From Pseudogymnoascus destructans (Eukaryota; Ascomycota; Leotiomycetes; Thelebolales; Thelebolaceae), in contig NW_020167521.1 in assembly GCF_001641265.1 (NCBI RefSeq), forward strand, positions 558,001-622,000: a stretch of 64,000 bases of DNA, in the 5' to 3' direction. The notes under the pieces are model-generated. The model saw only the letters and a program-made list of their open reading frames with translations, was not told the DNA's origin and made no database searches. The position numbers and the translations under genes are program-made. Below, one piece after another: positions 42,542 to 54,401 of the stretch (positions are counted from its first letter, which is position 1; each line of letters opens with the position of its first letter).

Positions 42542-43255
42542 ACCACATAGCATATCTCTACAACCCCCTATGATTTATTACATGACATCACTCCTTAGTT
42601 ACTGGGCTAATACTACCACATGACATATCTCTATCAACTAGAGGTCTAGGAACATGAACGATAGCTCCAAAAGCTTCTACAACCCTCTATGATTCATTAC
42701 ACGTCATCGCTCCTTAGTTACCCACAAGATTGGTTAAGTTATGACATAATTTGTCTATAGGGGTACTCTGACCTTGGACCTCTTTCACTTCCTATAGGCT
42801 AGGAACCTAGGAGATGGTTCTATGGGATTCTCTTACGTTGACTACAGTTACAAAGCCTGGTTAGTCATGGAAAGTCTTGGAAAATGAGAGAACTACACTC
42901 CTTTAGCATAAATAGGATTGCCCTTTCCTTAAGAAAGGGCAAGCAGACAATACAGTAAATCGACTATCACATACTTCCACGTCTTTTTCAAGCTTCCAAG
43001 CATTGATCTTGTTACTCCTTGTTTCTGAAAAGTCAGTGAGGTGCTAACCTCTGACTTATCCCTGAGTTCTCAGACTCAACATTTGTTACAACTTGTCTAA
43101 ACCACTCCACTACATCATACACCTGATTGCTGCGTTGTGGAATAGTCTAAGCTACGACCCTTTGGCTCTTTTTCCTAAGACAGTGTGTTGTCTTAGTAAA
43201 ATCATCCCTTCCCCTGGGTGGCTAGATTCTCACATCTGGTGCACCCACCATTACA
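42542..43255 (+). repeat. Rearranged LTR of the element B family
   Basis: Reverse orientation relative to element B's LTR, ending caccattaca at 43255. About 660 bp aligns well (for example 'cctataggctaggaaccta', 'tgacttatccctgagttctc'), but the first part is missing and the left end has internal deletions and a partial duplication of the 'ctatgatt...ccttagttac' segment. Confidence 0.8.
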
Positions 43256-43319
43256 CTCATCCAAAATCTCCCGTAGTATACCCTCCTCATCTGTTGTAAC
43301 TTCTGTATTATTGATTTGC

Positions 43320-43480
43320 TAGTCATGACAACAAAGAAGCTTACTCGAAGGAAGCTCGATGGGCTGAGTTTCTGTCAAGGTTTAACTTTCAAAAATATAT
43401 CGACCTGGGAAACAGAACAGAAAAGCAGATGCATTAACTCGAAGACCAGGAGATAGACCAGGAGATAGACCAGAAGGAAC
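43320..43480 (+). pseudogene. Gypsy pol fragment (RNase H end)
   Basis: Pieces such as 'ARWAEFLSRFNFQKYID' and 'GNRTEKQMH', followed by 'EDQEIDQ', match the end of a gypsy RNase H domain ('RWAEFLSRFNFKI.YRPGK.N.KADALTRR') after frame shifts. A short decayed remnant. Confidence 0.55.
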
Positions 43481-43585
43481 GAAGAAGATGACTGCCAAAA
43501 ACAACAACTTCAAACCCTGCTACCAAAAGCAACAGCTTCAGGTGTTGCTACTGTTACGATTACAGCTCACAGCTTATCACAGCTT

Positions 43586-43807
43586 GTTACAGTTGTTATG
43601 GTTGTTATGGTTGTTATGGTTGTTATAGTTGTTATGGTTGTTATGGTTGTTATGGTTGTTATGGTTGTTATGGTTGTTATGGTTGTTATGGTTGTTATGG
43701 TTGTTATGGTTGTTATGGTTGTTATGGTTGTTATGGTTGTTATGGTTGTTATGGTTGTTATGGTTGTTATGGTTATTACGGTTATTACGGTTGTTATGGG
43801 GATTACG
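43586..43807. repeat. 9-bp tandem repeat array (ttatggttg)n
   Basis: About 24 copies of a nonamer, nearly uniform for about 180 bp and then drifting to 'ttattacgg' at the right end. Because the unit is a multiple of three it stays open in several frames on both strands, producing spurious repetitive ORFs. It is flanked on both sides by retroelement debris. Confidence 0.93.
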
Positions 43808-43857
43808 GGTGTAGCCTTAGCCACCAAGGTTACAACCGCTAAGCAAATATTGGCCCA

Positions 43858-44040
43858 GTAACTAAGGAGCGATGACGTGTAATGAATCATAGAGGGTTAT
43901 AGCAATCATTGAGTAGTATTGCACTTGTTGTTGGTGTGATAAGCCAAAATATGTATAGTGACTTGTAGGTTTGAGGAGGAGATTTCTAAGTTTGCTCTTG
44001 AGTTTGATAGCAAACTGAGTGCAACGAATGTCAGTATGAC
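43858..44040 (-). repeat. LTR fragment of the element B family
   Basis: Matches the terminal part of the element B LTR up to its exact end (gtcagtatgaca), with an internal deletion after 'atcatagagggtt'. It lies directly beside a transposase relic at 44041. Confidence 0.85.
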
Positions 44041-44290
44041 AATGAGCATCTTAGTGATCCTACTCAAAATGATGAGCAAGAAGAGGAGCCTAAGACTAAA
44101 GAGGCTGTTTATTCAGCCTCTAATGCTCGCAATGCCCTTAAAGTTCTGGTTGAGTATATGGAGTGTTAGGATGCTCTCTAAGCCTATCACCTCAGGGCAT
44201 TAGAGTGTTTAGAGGGTGAAATTGAGGCAATCCAGCTTAATTCCTTGGTTTAGGAGACATTAGATAGGTGGATTACATAATACGTGGCAT
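44041..44290 (+). pseudogene. Jerky/Tigger-type transposase, C-terminal relic
   Basis: Conceptual translation with stops skipped reads 'ARNALKVLVEYMEC', 'ALECLEGEIEAIQLNSLV' and 'ETLDRWIT', homologous to the tail of the relic at 1-780. CAG-to-TAG style stops are again present. Confidence 0.55.
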
Positions 44291-44886
44291 TTCAATCTAA
44301 CGATATTTTCACTTTTACGATATTTACACGTGTTACCAATTGTATCGACTTAACTGAAGTTGACTGTATTCACTTTTGCTAGTTCAACAGCCTCTAATGG
44401 GTCGGGTCACGTGGTACGTGTCCCCGTGACCTCTCCGTAACTCATTTGGTAGCCTTTTCTCTCAGCGTTATCCATCCCATCTACACGGAACATCATTGAA
44501 CCGACATCTCTTTATACCCTCCACCGCAACCGCGATCGTCAAGGCCGCGCCCCATTCACAGCCTCACAAACAAAGCACTACATTCCAAAGGCAATGAGCC
44601 TGCTGCCTTGCCGCTCCTCTTTGCAAAGAAACACTCATACCACTTTTCACTCCCACCCCACCTTCATGCCATGACCCGCCACAAGAATCGCCTTCTAGCA
44701 GCAGATCGTCACGGCGCGATCTAGTTGTCGAGCAGAAGGTACGAGGAGGAAGTTCACGCGACACCCCACTTCCCCTCCCCTCTTCCCAGGCTCATTTTAC
44801 CCCGTCCCCCCTACTGAATTCAAGGAGAATCCAGGGAGACAAAGTGGACAAGCGCCAACTTCTCCTCTCCCTCCCACAGATCAAAC
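44291..44886. other. Upstream region of the large WD40 gene
   Basis: No gene recognised. Contains a 'cacgtggtacgtg' motif near 44409; the last about 350 bp is CT-rich and is probably the promoter and 5' leader. Confidence 0.5.
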
Positions 44887-47800
44887 ATGGCGCATGCGCA
44901 CATCCCCTTCGTCGACCTCACCCTCGACAGCGACGATGGATTGCCCGCCGCCACTTCAACACAGATAAGGGCGCCTAATGCTGCCGGTCCGGAGTTCACA
45001 GGGACGACTACACTGCCATATCACTTGCCGTCACCACATAAACCTCAGAACGACTTTGTGATCCAGTCACATAGTGGCATATTGCTGCCGGGGGCGTTGC
45101 CGTCGCCAATCGATATTCCGGGCGCGCTACCGCCGCCGAAGTTACATACACCTGTGATTGCGGGGAGGAAAACACATTTGAGAGGGCTGAGATTGTCGCC
45201 GAATGCGTCGAGGTCCGCTGAGAGCTCGGCGAAGAGAAGGAAAGTCGCTGCGGGGGGGCGGAATGGCACTGGCACGTCATCGAGTCCTACTGCGGACAGG
45301 GCGGAAACACGCATACTGCCGCCAGCGGCAGCACAAGTGGCACCATACACGGCTAGGAGAAGGAGCAAACCGCCCACTCCATCGACAGCGAGAGAGGGCC
45401 AGGTCGATGTGTATGAGATGCTGCAGACGCAGGCGAGGCCGCTGAAGATATCGTATTCGGATTCCGAGCCGCAGCTGCCGGGGGTTCCGAGTGCAGGACG
45501 GGCACAACAAGGTTTCAATGCACAGTTCCCGGCAGTTTCAAATGGAGGCCTAGGGACACCCAACCCTGGCCCTGCGCCGAAGGGGGCGAAGGATGTGCTG
45601 CAGCGGGTTATCTTCCCGGGAATACACTTGTGCCTTGAGAGATTGGGGGCTGGCCTTGACGAGGCTACGAAGAAGAATATCGGGCGGCAGGTTGCCACTA
45701 ATCTTTGCGATATTCATCTACAAACGCATCTGGTTTCTAATAAGGGCGTATTATCTGAGACGATGAGGAAAAGGCTCGTTGATAAGTGTGCCTTGCTGGT
45801 CGAGATTTACGTCCACAAATTGGGAAAAGGCCCAAAAAGCAGACTGCAGGCACCTCCAGTAGCACGCAGGCAAACAGCTCGTCTGCAGATGAAACAGGCC
45901 GTACCGCCTGAGCCAATATTGATTTCTGGCAGCTCCAGCGAGTCCGAGAAGGATGATTTTAAGGATGCTGTTGAAAGGCTCGGGGCAGGGGAAACTACTG
46001 GGCAGAAGCGCGACTCTTCGTCCCCAAGCACGTCTTATACCGTCGAGTCTCCCGCGAAAGAACCGCTTGATCCAACGCCCCAGCAGAGGCAGAAGGGGAA
46101 AACATATCGGCATGGGAAACTTGATTTAGCGTCGCGTGCACCTGCTCTTGGAAAGCCAGCAAACGCTCACACTCTCGGAAAGCGTGGGGAGGGCAATCGC
46201 ATCCAGAAACAAAAACAAGCACGGGCACTTCGCTCGGACACGCGGGAAGGGGCGGCGAAGCAATCTCTCCTTCGAGAGGTTGAAACCTTGCGATTAGCCG
46301 CCAATGCAGCCCCAAGGCCTTACATCAGTCTATCGGCGCGCAAAGACATCGCTAGGGGTCTTTCGGAACAATGCTTAACTCCGCCGGAGAAGCATGTGAT
46401 CCATGGTCTTATCGTGCATGTGGACTTCACAGGCGAAGAAGTGCAGTATGTGCGCAATGTTATGGGTGTGTGGCACAGAAATCATGTCGAATCGAAGCCC
46501 CCGGGGCAGCGGCTCGGGATTATCAATGGGAGCGTCAAGATTTATCCAAGCCTTCTTCAAATGATAGTGAAGTCTCGGCAAGAGTCTTCGGGAAGTGATG
46601 AAGGCGCACGACTTATAAAGCAACGGGGCGAGGATGGCCTAAGAAATTTCCTTGACGATTTTGGCAAGGATATATGGCAAGGCTACATGTCTAATGGCTC
46701 CAAGTTCGCAACGGGAACAACTGCTGTATTGCGCGTCGCACCGAAATCCAGAGAATTGGGCACGGGCACGGGCACAAGACGCAATAACCATACCTCGATA
46801 TCAGCCATCATGCGTGAGCGAGAGCTGTCTCGTGGGACGTTCGGACGGGCCCGTATATCGACCAAAGCCCGCATTCTCACATCTATGGATGATGCGATTG
46901 TGCGGGAGATTGAGTTTACTGGTTGTTCTGGAGATATTGCTACGATCACTTGGCTGTCTGGTGATAAGTTTGTGTGTGGTGCGATTACGCATTCTGATGA
47001 ATCGAATCAGCAATATAACAAGCCCGGCAATTTGGCTCTGGGATCAGTCCAGAAGAGCTTTCTGAGGTCGGTCTCTGGACACCGAATCATACGGCCCATT
47101 GTCGAGAAGGGCAGTAACGCGTTGGAGTCCATGCGCGAAACGCAAGACCCTTACCTATACTGTTCGGTGACAGCTACAGCGTTCCATGAAGGCTCTGAGA
47201 AAGCGCTGACAGGGAGCTTTGACAAGACCGTGAAGGTCTGGGATATCAACTCGGACGGATCTGGGTTGACCCTATGTGGGACTTGGCACCATGGCGGTGT
47301 TATAAACTTTGTCGTCACTTCACCGCATCACAGCAAAATCGCCACCGCCGCCGACGTCTTCAGCGACGCCATCCGCGTTTACGACTTGAACGAGGACGAT
47401 GTCTCCAATTCCCCATTCGTGTCGTATTCTGGATCCCGCGCCGATGAGCAGTCAGCTGAACAACTCCGAAGCCGGCAATCCTGGCTATACTACCCGTCAA
47501 CGTTGCAGTGGGGCAAGGCTCCGAGTGTAGCCCATCTCCTTCTTACCGGATACTCGCCGCGCTCGTTCGATGTGCATGACGAAGTGCCTAAAATAGTCGA
47601 AGATACGGGCGAGCTCTGCCTCTGGGATACCAACAACGGGACGCGCGTGCTCATAACTTCAGCGCGCACTCAGAACGTGTTTGAGGTGGTGTGGCACCCG
47701 ACTTTGCCTGTTTTCGTAGCCGCGACGTCAGCGACGGGGGAGCATGAGGATGGGGTGCGAACGCAGCTGCGGATTTTTTGCCAGACGGAGATTGGCACCT

Positions 47801-49347
47801 TCAGCCATACCAAGAGATTCGATTGTCGCGCAGTGGATATCAATGAGATCACGTTGATGTTGAATAGCCCATTGCACTGCTACCTCACTGCTAGCTGTAC
47901 GGACGGGAATACATATGTCTGGGACAGTGCGCAAGAGGAGAAACCCATCCATGTTCTAGGCCATGGCAAGTCAATTGATGATCAGTCGCAGGATGACGGC
48001 GGGACCAAAGACAATGACCACGAGCGGGTAGACAGCGGTGTGAAATTCGCCGCGTGGGGACGTACTCCCGACCGTTTCTACACCGGGTCTTCGGACGGCG
48101 TTGTAAAAGCATGGAATGTGCGTGCTCCCCCCGCTGAAGTGCATGTTGCGGATGTGATTACATTATCCGGCGGCATCTCAGCTGGGGTTTTCTCGAGCGA
48201 CCATTCTCGTCTCCTCGTCGGTGATGCGACGGGGAAACTGAATGTCTTGAGGTGCGGAGACTTGGATGAGGATGAAGAGTTCCCCGCGAGGCGCCGCCAA
48301 CAGCCGATTATTCCACATTACGAGGCTCCGAGGTCTGCAGATTATGGGGGTGGGGATCTTGTGGAGCCGAGCCCAGAGCCAACTGCGAGGGAGATGGCGC
48401 AGCGGTATGTGGATGCTGGGCAGGTTATTATCCATCCCGATCCCTATGTTGGCGCGGTGCAGGGAGAAAATTACGTGGGCACGGGATTGTTCTGTCGCCA
48501 GCTTCACCAGGGTGGAGATCCGCATGCAGAGCCTCTGGAGGAGGTTGTGATGCAGCAGAATAAGAGGTATAAGGGGAAACAGCTTGTCTTATCCACCACA
48601 CGAGATGCTGCACCTTGTCTCGAGTCCGAGCATCAGAAGAATTACGCGCTGGACCTGCACCTAGGGCAGCTGAGTCTGGAAGCAGCAATTGAGCTCCAGG
48701 CATCAGGAGCAGATTTCTCTTTCAACGATAATCATGAATTCGCATATGAGCCTGATCTTGGTGCCGTGGAGCAAGAAAATGAAGATTGGGATGATGTTGT
48801 GGACATGGTAGATGTCTCTCCACATGGCGAGAAAGGAGTGTTTCTCAGTAAGTCTCTGTCTCCTTTTTCATCTGTTTTTGCCTGCTTTTACCTGCTTTTA
48901 CCTGCTTTTACCTGCTTTTTATGACAGTGGTAGAGGGGTATACATTGTAGCTGCTTGACTTTAGACAGAATGGTCTTGTTTATGGTCTTGCGATCTGTAA
49001 TTGCTTCCTGTTTGACGGTGTATGCTATGGTCTTGTTTATAGGCTGTAGTATATATAATCTCACAAGAAGTAATTACAGATCTTACTTATGGTCTTACAG
49101 TCTATGTTTTGCTTCATATTGCATAATATATGCTCTTATAATGAATGGAGGGGTTTCCATTTCTATTACACTATGGAAATGGGGAATTGCCCATGTATTT
49201 AAGAGAATAATCTGCTAACATCATATTTTTAATGTAGGTGTAGATGAAAAAGCCGGATTCCAGCATCTTAAAAGCTTCATTCAAAATGAGTTGAAAGCAT
49301 ATGAAGCCCTACAACAGGTGGAAGAGGCTATAAATGATGGGAAATGA
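44887..49347 (+). CDS. Large WD40 protein, candidate Raf1/DIM-9-like
   Basis: Two exons: 44887-48847 and 49238-49347, joined over a 390-nt intron (GTAAGT...GTAG, phase 1), giving 1356 residues ending 'EEAINDGK'. The N-terminal third is disordered (Pro/Ser-rich, with an 'AKRRKV' nuclear-localisation-like motif). A helical region follows at about 235-320 ('RQVATNLCDIHLQTHLVSNK') and another at about 470-560. A WD40 propeller spans about 660-1130 ('ALTGSFDKTVKVWDI', 'GELCLWDT', 'TYVWDSAQ', 'GVVKAWNV'). The C-terminus is acidic. The length and WD40 layout suggest the Rik1-associated factor 1 (S. pombe Raf1; Neurospora DIM-9/DCAF26) class needed for H3K9 methylation, but I have no diagnostic motif and cannot exclude another WD40 family. 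Confidence 0.8.
48848..49237 (+). other. Expanded intron of the large WD40 gene
   Basis: 390 nt, about six times the local norm. It begins GTAAGT and ends TAG. It contains four tandem copies of the decamer acctgctttt (about 48878-48919) and an inverted pair around 'gatctgtaatt' (about 48991-49001) and 'aattacagatc' (about 49072-49082). Confidence 0.7.
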
Positions 49348-49985
49348 GTGTATAATGCAACAGGGGTAACTAAGAGAACCTGTAATGGTCTTTGTAGAAA
49401 TAAACAGCAATATAATGGTGGCTAGAGGATATGGGGGGGGAGAGGCAATGGAAAGAGATAAAAACTCTCATTTTCTTAGTTTTTATAAATGAGAAACTAG
49501 AAAATAAAAGGGGCCCCCTTTTCTGCAACTTCTAAAGTGTTTTGCCCCTTTTTTGTTGTAAAATATAAATAAATAAGGCAAGAAAGAGTAACTATATGCA
49601 TATTCTATACTATAATGAGGACATATGCCTTTATTATCATACCTATTATTTAGTTTTTTTTTCCTATTTATTTTTTTATATAATAAAACCACTTCTGAGG
49701 ATTGTACTGAATTTACGAAGACATAGTTGCCATTTCCTAATCTCTACATTGTTTAAATAGATTATCTTCTAAAATAGGATGGAGCTCTAATATTAGCCAT
49801 AAATTAAACAATGTCAATTATCTCCCTTTGGGACATTGAGAATACTGTGGGTGACATCCCATCAACCATTCCAATCCGCTCCCAGGCACCTGGCACCCGT
49901 AACGAACGGCCTAGGTAGAGGACAAGGCATCGCCTCCTCGTCTTACCGATTAATAAGCAGTGGCAGCTACCGGCCCAAGATGTCT
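49348..49985. other. AT-rich intergenic region
   Basis: Very AT-rich between 49350 and 49810; no gene or repeat family recognised. Confidence 0.5.
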
Positions 49986-49989
49986 TTGG

Positions 49990-50536
49990 AGGAGATTCAC
50001 CATATGCAACTCGTACAACAGTTGATATCAGCTGTCTACCGACCTCACCACTCCTTCACTATTTGTGATTTTTACCTTATAATCGAAGGTATATTCTTCC
50101 CGTTCGACCGAGTTTCAAGCTCTTCGCGCTTAACAGTAACATTGAGCTCGACGGGAACGAGGTAGCCAGCCACTGTAATCGAACCCGAAGTAGCATTGAC
50201 TTTTCGACACTAAAGGGATCAATTGATAGATGATGTCCAAAGGTCCAGCATGGATGTAGGAAATAGCGCCATCGACGCTTGCCCAGCTCCAAGTTGGGGC
50301 GTAATGCCCAGGGTTCATGCGGCAGTCATGCCTTCCCTAGTGTCTAGATGGCTGTGGTTCCCAACCCAGACCTTCTGCGAGCGTATTTTTCCACAGACCC
50401 CAAAAGAGGCGACCAATTTGTTAGGTTTTCAATGCACTTCATGACAGACTCTATGGCTAGGAGCCGGTCCGAAGGACGAGTGATGTTTTTTTTTGTAAAT
50501 TCCTCCACTAGAAATGTCCATGAGCTGTGTGATATA
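49990..50536 (-). pseudogene. HET-domain (heterokaryon incompatibility) gene fragment
   Basis: Minus-strand pieces resemble the region after the HET domain in fungal incompatibility-type proteins: 'WTFLVEEFTKKNITRPSDRL', 'LAIESVMKCIENLTNWSPL', then after a stop and frameshift 'HYAPTWSWASVDGAISYI'. Its upstream part is interrupted by a pogo element at 50537-52364 and continues briefly at 52365-52392 before a solo LTR. The N-terminal HET domain was not found. Dead gene. Confidence 0.65.
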
Positions 50537-52364
50537 ATCGTCGGTGTTCGCACCGACCACCTGTAAGGTGGTCGGCGAAAGCGAAGTGCATCCGGAAAGC
50601 GAAATTGCATCCCGTCATAGCCGAGTCGAGGTTTACACCCAAATATATACGTTTCCCACTCTCAACTATGCACCTGCGATAATTTTGCTCTGTATAATGG
50701 ACCAAGCCTTCGAATTCCTCCGCAAGAACCCTTCCGAAAAGCCAATCACCGCCGCTCGAATTTATAAGGTTAATACGAAGACGCTTAATTCCTATACTCG
50801 ACGAGCGAAGTTGAAAGCCGCCGAAGACCCAATATCGCCTCCTATTTAGTTATCGTCATTGAAATATAATTGATTGAAATATAATTGAACTGACCCTACT
50901 AAGATATATGTTCCAATGGCCGATAATCGAGTCAATCTGTGCAATTGGACAAGTGATTCCACCAGTGATTATTATACAAGGACGACAACATATGGAGTCC
51001 TGGTATCATGAAAAGCTAAGCGGCGATGAGCTTATATTGCTCTCTGATTCTGGGTATACAAATGGCGAACTGGCAATGCTTTATTTGGAGCATTTCATTA
51101 CACATTCTGATGCTGGGCCTAATAAACCATTAAAAGTCCTTATGGATAGCCATATCAGTCATACAATACCCGAGTTTGTCATACGAGCAACAGCGATGAA
51201 TATTCATCCATATCCGCTCCCGTCACATCTTACACATATTATGCAGCCGCTTGATATGGGTGTTTTTCAGCCTTACAAACACTGGCACAAGAAGGCAATT
51301 TAATATGCAATGCGAAATCTTGATATTGATTACAATATTGCTTCATTTTTTTCGAGACTTAGGCAAAATCTGCCAGGAAACATTCAAGAAAGGCACAATT
51401 ATAGGACCATTTCATGAAGCTGGAATGTGGCCAATAAACCCTAAAGAAGCCTTGAAAAAATTGAAGGTATATACACTGTCTGAAAAGGCTCTAGACCTAC
51501 CGCAAATTCCACAGACTCTGACAAAATTTGTACATTCAGAGCTCAAATTACAGCATTGGCAGGCAAAGATACCATACCTTTTGTCAAGTCCATCGGCACG
51601 AGAATGGGATTCTTGGGCGCGCGGTACTGAAAATGTCCTTGCTCAAGGAGAGTTAGCTGTTGTACAGTATGATTTACTATCTACAAAGGTTGCGAACCAG
51701 CAAAAGGCAAAGGTCAAAAGCCGCAATGTTGTTCAAGCAACGTGTGGTCCATTAACAGCTAAAGATGCTTGGAAAAAAAATAGCTGACAAGGCTAAAAAG
51801 GAGAAGGAAACTCAAGAGCGGAAGTCAAAATTCAGAGCACAAATAGCCTTGAATAAGGTCAAAAAGGAGCTTCGTATTCATGGTGTTGAGGCCTGCAAAG
51901 CTGAGCTTTTAAGAAAGTGGCAGGTTACCCAGTTGTTAAAAGCAAAGCAGGAGGTGCCTCCTGATTTACTTAATCCAATTCCTGATCCTGAAAAAATTGC
52001 ACAGGAGTCAGAGATTCAAGAAGAAGCCAATATTCAATTGATTTCAACAATAGGGTGGTCAGGATCACAGGTAGATGATGATGATGAGACTGAATTTATA
52101 AGATTTAGTGGTTTTGGATGAGGACGTATTTACAGACAGGACAGAAGAGAATTTGGATTCAGGGTTGTTTTAAAGTAAGAATAGCATTCAATTTTATTTA
52201 ATAATTTAATCACTTAATTGGTTGTATAACTTAGTTGTTTAGATAGTGCTTATATTAGATTCTACATACTAATGATATCTGGCTGGCAGGATGCAATTTT
52301 GCTTTCCGGATGCACTTCGCTTTTGCCGACCACCTGTAAGGTGGTCGGTGCGAACACTGACAAT
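50537..52364 (+). mobile_element. Pogo/Fot1-type element with hairpin termini, internally deleted
   Basis: TIRs of about 70 bp: left begins atcgtcggtgttcgcaccga, right (reversed) attgtcagtgttcgcaccga, flanked by TA on both sides (50535-50536, 52365-52366). Each TIR contains a near-terminal palindrome (ccgaccacctgtaaggtggtcgg) followed by 'gaaagcgaagtgcatccgg'. The 1828-bp element encodes transposase fragments in the plus direction and is inserted in the HET pseudogene. Confidence 0.88.
50697..52121 (+). pseudogene. Pogo-type transposase, internally deleted
   Basis: Starts 'MDQAFEFLRKNPSEKPITAA' with a psq-type helix-turn-helix, then a stop after about 50 codons. The CENP-B-type domain and the first catalytic Asp are missing. 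The DDE domain resumes at 50908 ('AIGQVIPPVIIIQGRQHMES', 'LMDSHISHTIPEFVIRATAM', 'PLPSHLTHIMQPLDMGVFQP'), shifts frame near 51300 and 51770, and ends with a basic coiled-coil-like tail and 'FIRFSGFG'. It cannot make active transposase. Confidence 0.8.
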
Positions 52365-52392
52365 TACTTTCTAATTGCGCCAACCATGAGTA

Positions 52393-53336
52393 TGTAATGG
52401 TGGGTGCACCAGATGTGAGAATCTAGCCACCCAAGGAAGGGGATGATATTTACTAAGAACAACACACTGTCTTAGGAAACAGAGCCAAAGGGTTGTAGCT
52501 TAGACTATTGACTATTCCACAATGCAGCAATCAAATGTATGATGTAGTGGAGTGGTTTAGACAAGTTGTACAAATGTTGAGTCTGAGAACTCAGGGGTAA
52601 GTCAGAGGTTAGCACCTCACTGACTTTTCAGAAACAAAGAATAACAAGATCAATGCTTGGAAGCTTGTAAAAGATGTAGAAGCATGTGCTAGTCGATTTA
52701 CTGTATTGTCTGCTTGCCCTTTCTTAAGGAAAGGGAATCCTATTTATGCCAAAGGAGTGTAGTTCTCTCATTTTCCAAGACTTTCCATGACTAACCAGGC
52801 TTGGTAAATGTATTAGAAATCAAGTGCGACCCACAACTAGCTTGCTAATCATATAGCGAACGTAAGAGAATCCCATAGAACCATCTCTTGGGTTCCTAGC
52901 CTATAGGAAGTGAAAAGGAGGTCCAAGGTCAGAGTACCTATAGACAAATTATGTCATAACTTAACCAATCTTGTGGGTAACTAAGGAGCGATGACGTGTA
53001 ATGAATAATAGAGGGTTGTAGAAGCTTCTAGAGCTATCGTTCATGTTCCTAGGCCTCTAGTTGGTAGAGATATGCCATGTGGTAGTATTGGCCCACCCCC
53101 TTAAGGAGGAGACTTTCTTAATAACTTGTTCAATAAATGTCCAAATGGTATGCCGTGATGTATGTAGCATAAACAGATGTAGTAGAAGAGTTTGCATTAA
53201 TCATTGAGTAGTATTGCTCTTGTTGTTGGTGTGATAAGCCAAGATATGTATGGTGACTTGTAGGTTTGAGGAGGAGATTTCTAAGTTTGCTCTTGAGTTT
53301 GATAGCAAATTGAGTGCAACGAATGTCAGTATGACA
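52393..53336 (-). repeat. Solo LTR of the element B family
   Basis: 944-bp LTR, TG...CA, flanked by the 5-bp target duplication gagta (52388-52392 and 53337-53341), so it arose from a full insertion that lost its interior by LTR-LTR recombination. It differs at scattered sites from the element B LTR and is therefore older. Inserted in the HET pseudogene. Confidence 0.93.
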
Positions 53337-53759
53337 GAGTAGCCAGAGACCCCCTACACCTACAACTATTTTCTCAAATTGACAAATTGCTCACAACTTT
53401 TTCCCCTAGACCCTCAGGGCTCTACTTTTAGTCAATTACACATTATAACTCCCATCTCTATCCATTCCTGATCCTTTCGAGCATCCCTAGGAGGTGATGG
53501 AGGCCTCAACTCCCTAACAGCCGGATATAGGCCCCTAAGATAGCACTTTTACTCACCCCTAAGAACCACAATCACTATCCAAACTCAACCGCACTTCTAA
53601 GAGACAGCAGAGGACACTTAGTACCAATACTGCACCTCCTCCATGCCTCAGCTTAGGTGAAAGCGCGCCTAACAATCACAAAGCAACAGCAGCCATTAGT
53701 GGCCAACTTGATGCCATTAAAAAAGCTAAGATATAACGTACTTCACTACTGAGCTGGCC

Positions 53760-54330
53760 ACACCCCTAAGCTAGCCACTTTTCTTCGCCTATCTAAACTC
53801 TCACTTTTAATTGCATTTTTCTCTACAATGCAACATAGAGACGCCTCGTAAAGATGGACAATTGAACCTTGTTTGAAAATCCAGCTTCTCTTGCTTGTAT
53901 ATATGCCTCCATCCATTCTAACTTATGTATGCATAGGAGTTGCGCCTCATTAAGGAGAGAGAGAGCTGTTGTGAGGTGTTTTTTCAAAGGTCCAAAAATT
54001 GCAACATCAAGTGGTTGGAGTATATGTGAGGTATGTAGAGGTAGTATAAGGAGTGAAATTCGATTCTGTATACAGTGTGATATGAAGCTTCTGCTAATAT
54101 GGCTGTCATATCCGTTGCAGATAAGGAGCCTTTGTTGTAGTTGTCCATTTGAAAGTGTTGCTTTTTCCCTTATAGAGGGCTTAAAAATGTGTTTTAGCCA
54201 CTCTAATCCATGAAGATTGCTTGTCCATGTCCATCCTTTTGTGTTTGTAGAGAAGTGCCATTTGCTTATAACCTCCTTTAGAATCCAGCTCTATAGGACA
54301 TTCTAGCCCTTAAGATAATGAGGGGGGCGA
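53760..54330 (-). pseudogene. Fot1-like transposase DDE relic
   Basis: Minus-strand frame reads 'KEVISKWHFSTNTKGWTWTS', 'GLEWLKHIFKPSIREKA', 'LLICDGYDSHISRSFISHCI', 'LLILPPHTSHILQPLDVAIF', then the C-terminal 'ALSLLNEAQL' and 'EWMEAYIQAREAGFSN'. These are the second and third catalytic-acid regions of Fot1/pogo DDE_1 nucleases. Sequence 53342-53759 may hold the decayed C-terminus, but I cannot read it clearly. Confidence 0.75.
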
Positions 54331-54401
54331 TTTCTATGCCATCCATTGTTACGGCTATCAGCAGAGCTATTAGCCGAGTAGGTCACGAGATAGGACCCCA
54401 C

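Noticed and set aside
43586..43807. CRISPR-like array
   Set aside because: The units are contiguous 9-mers with no spacers, and the sequence is eukaryotic.
43567..43890. Thr/Ile and Val/Met repetitive ORFs at the nonamer array
   Set aside because: The 9-bp unit is open in several frames on both strands, so these are artefacts of the satellite.
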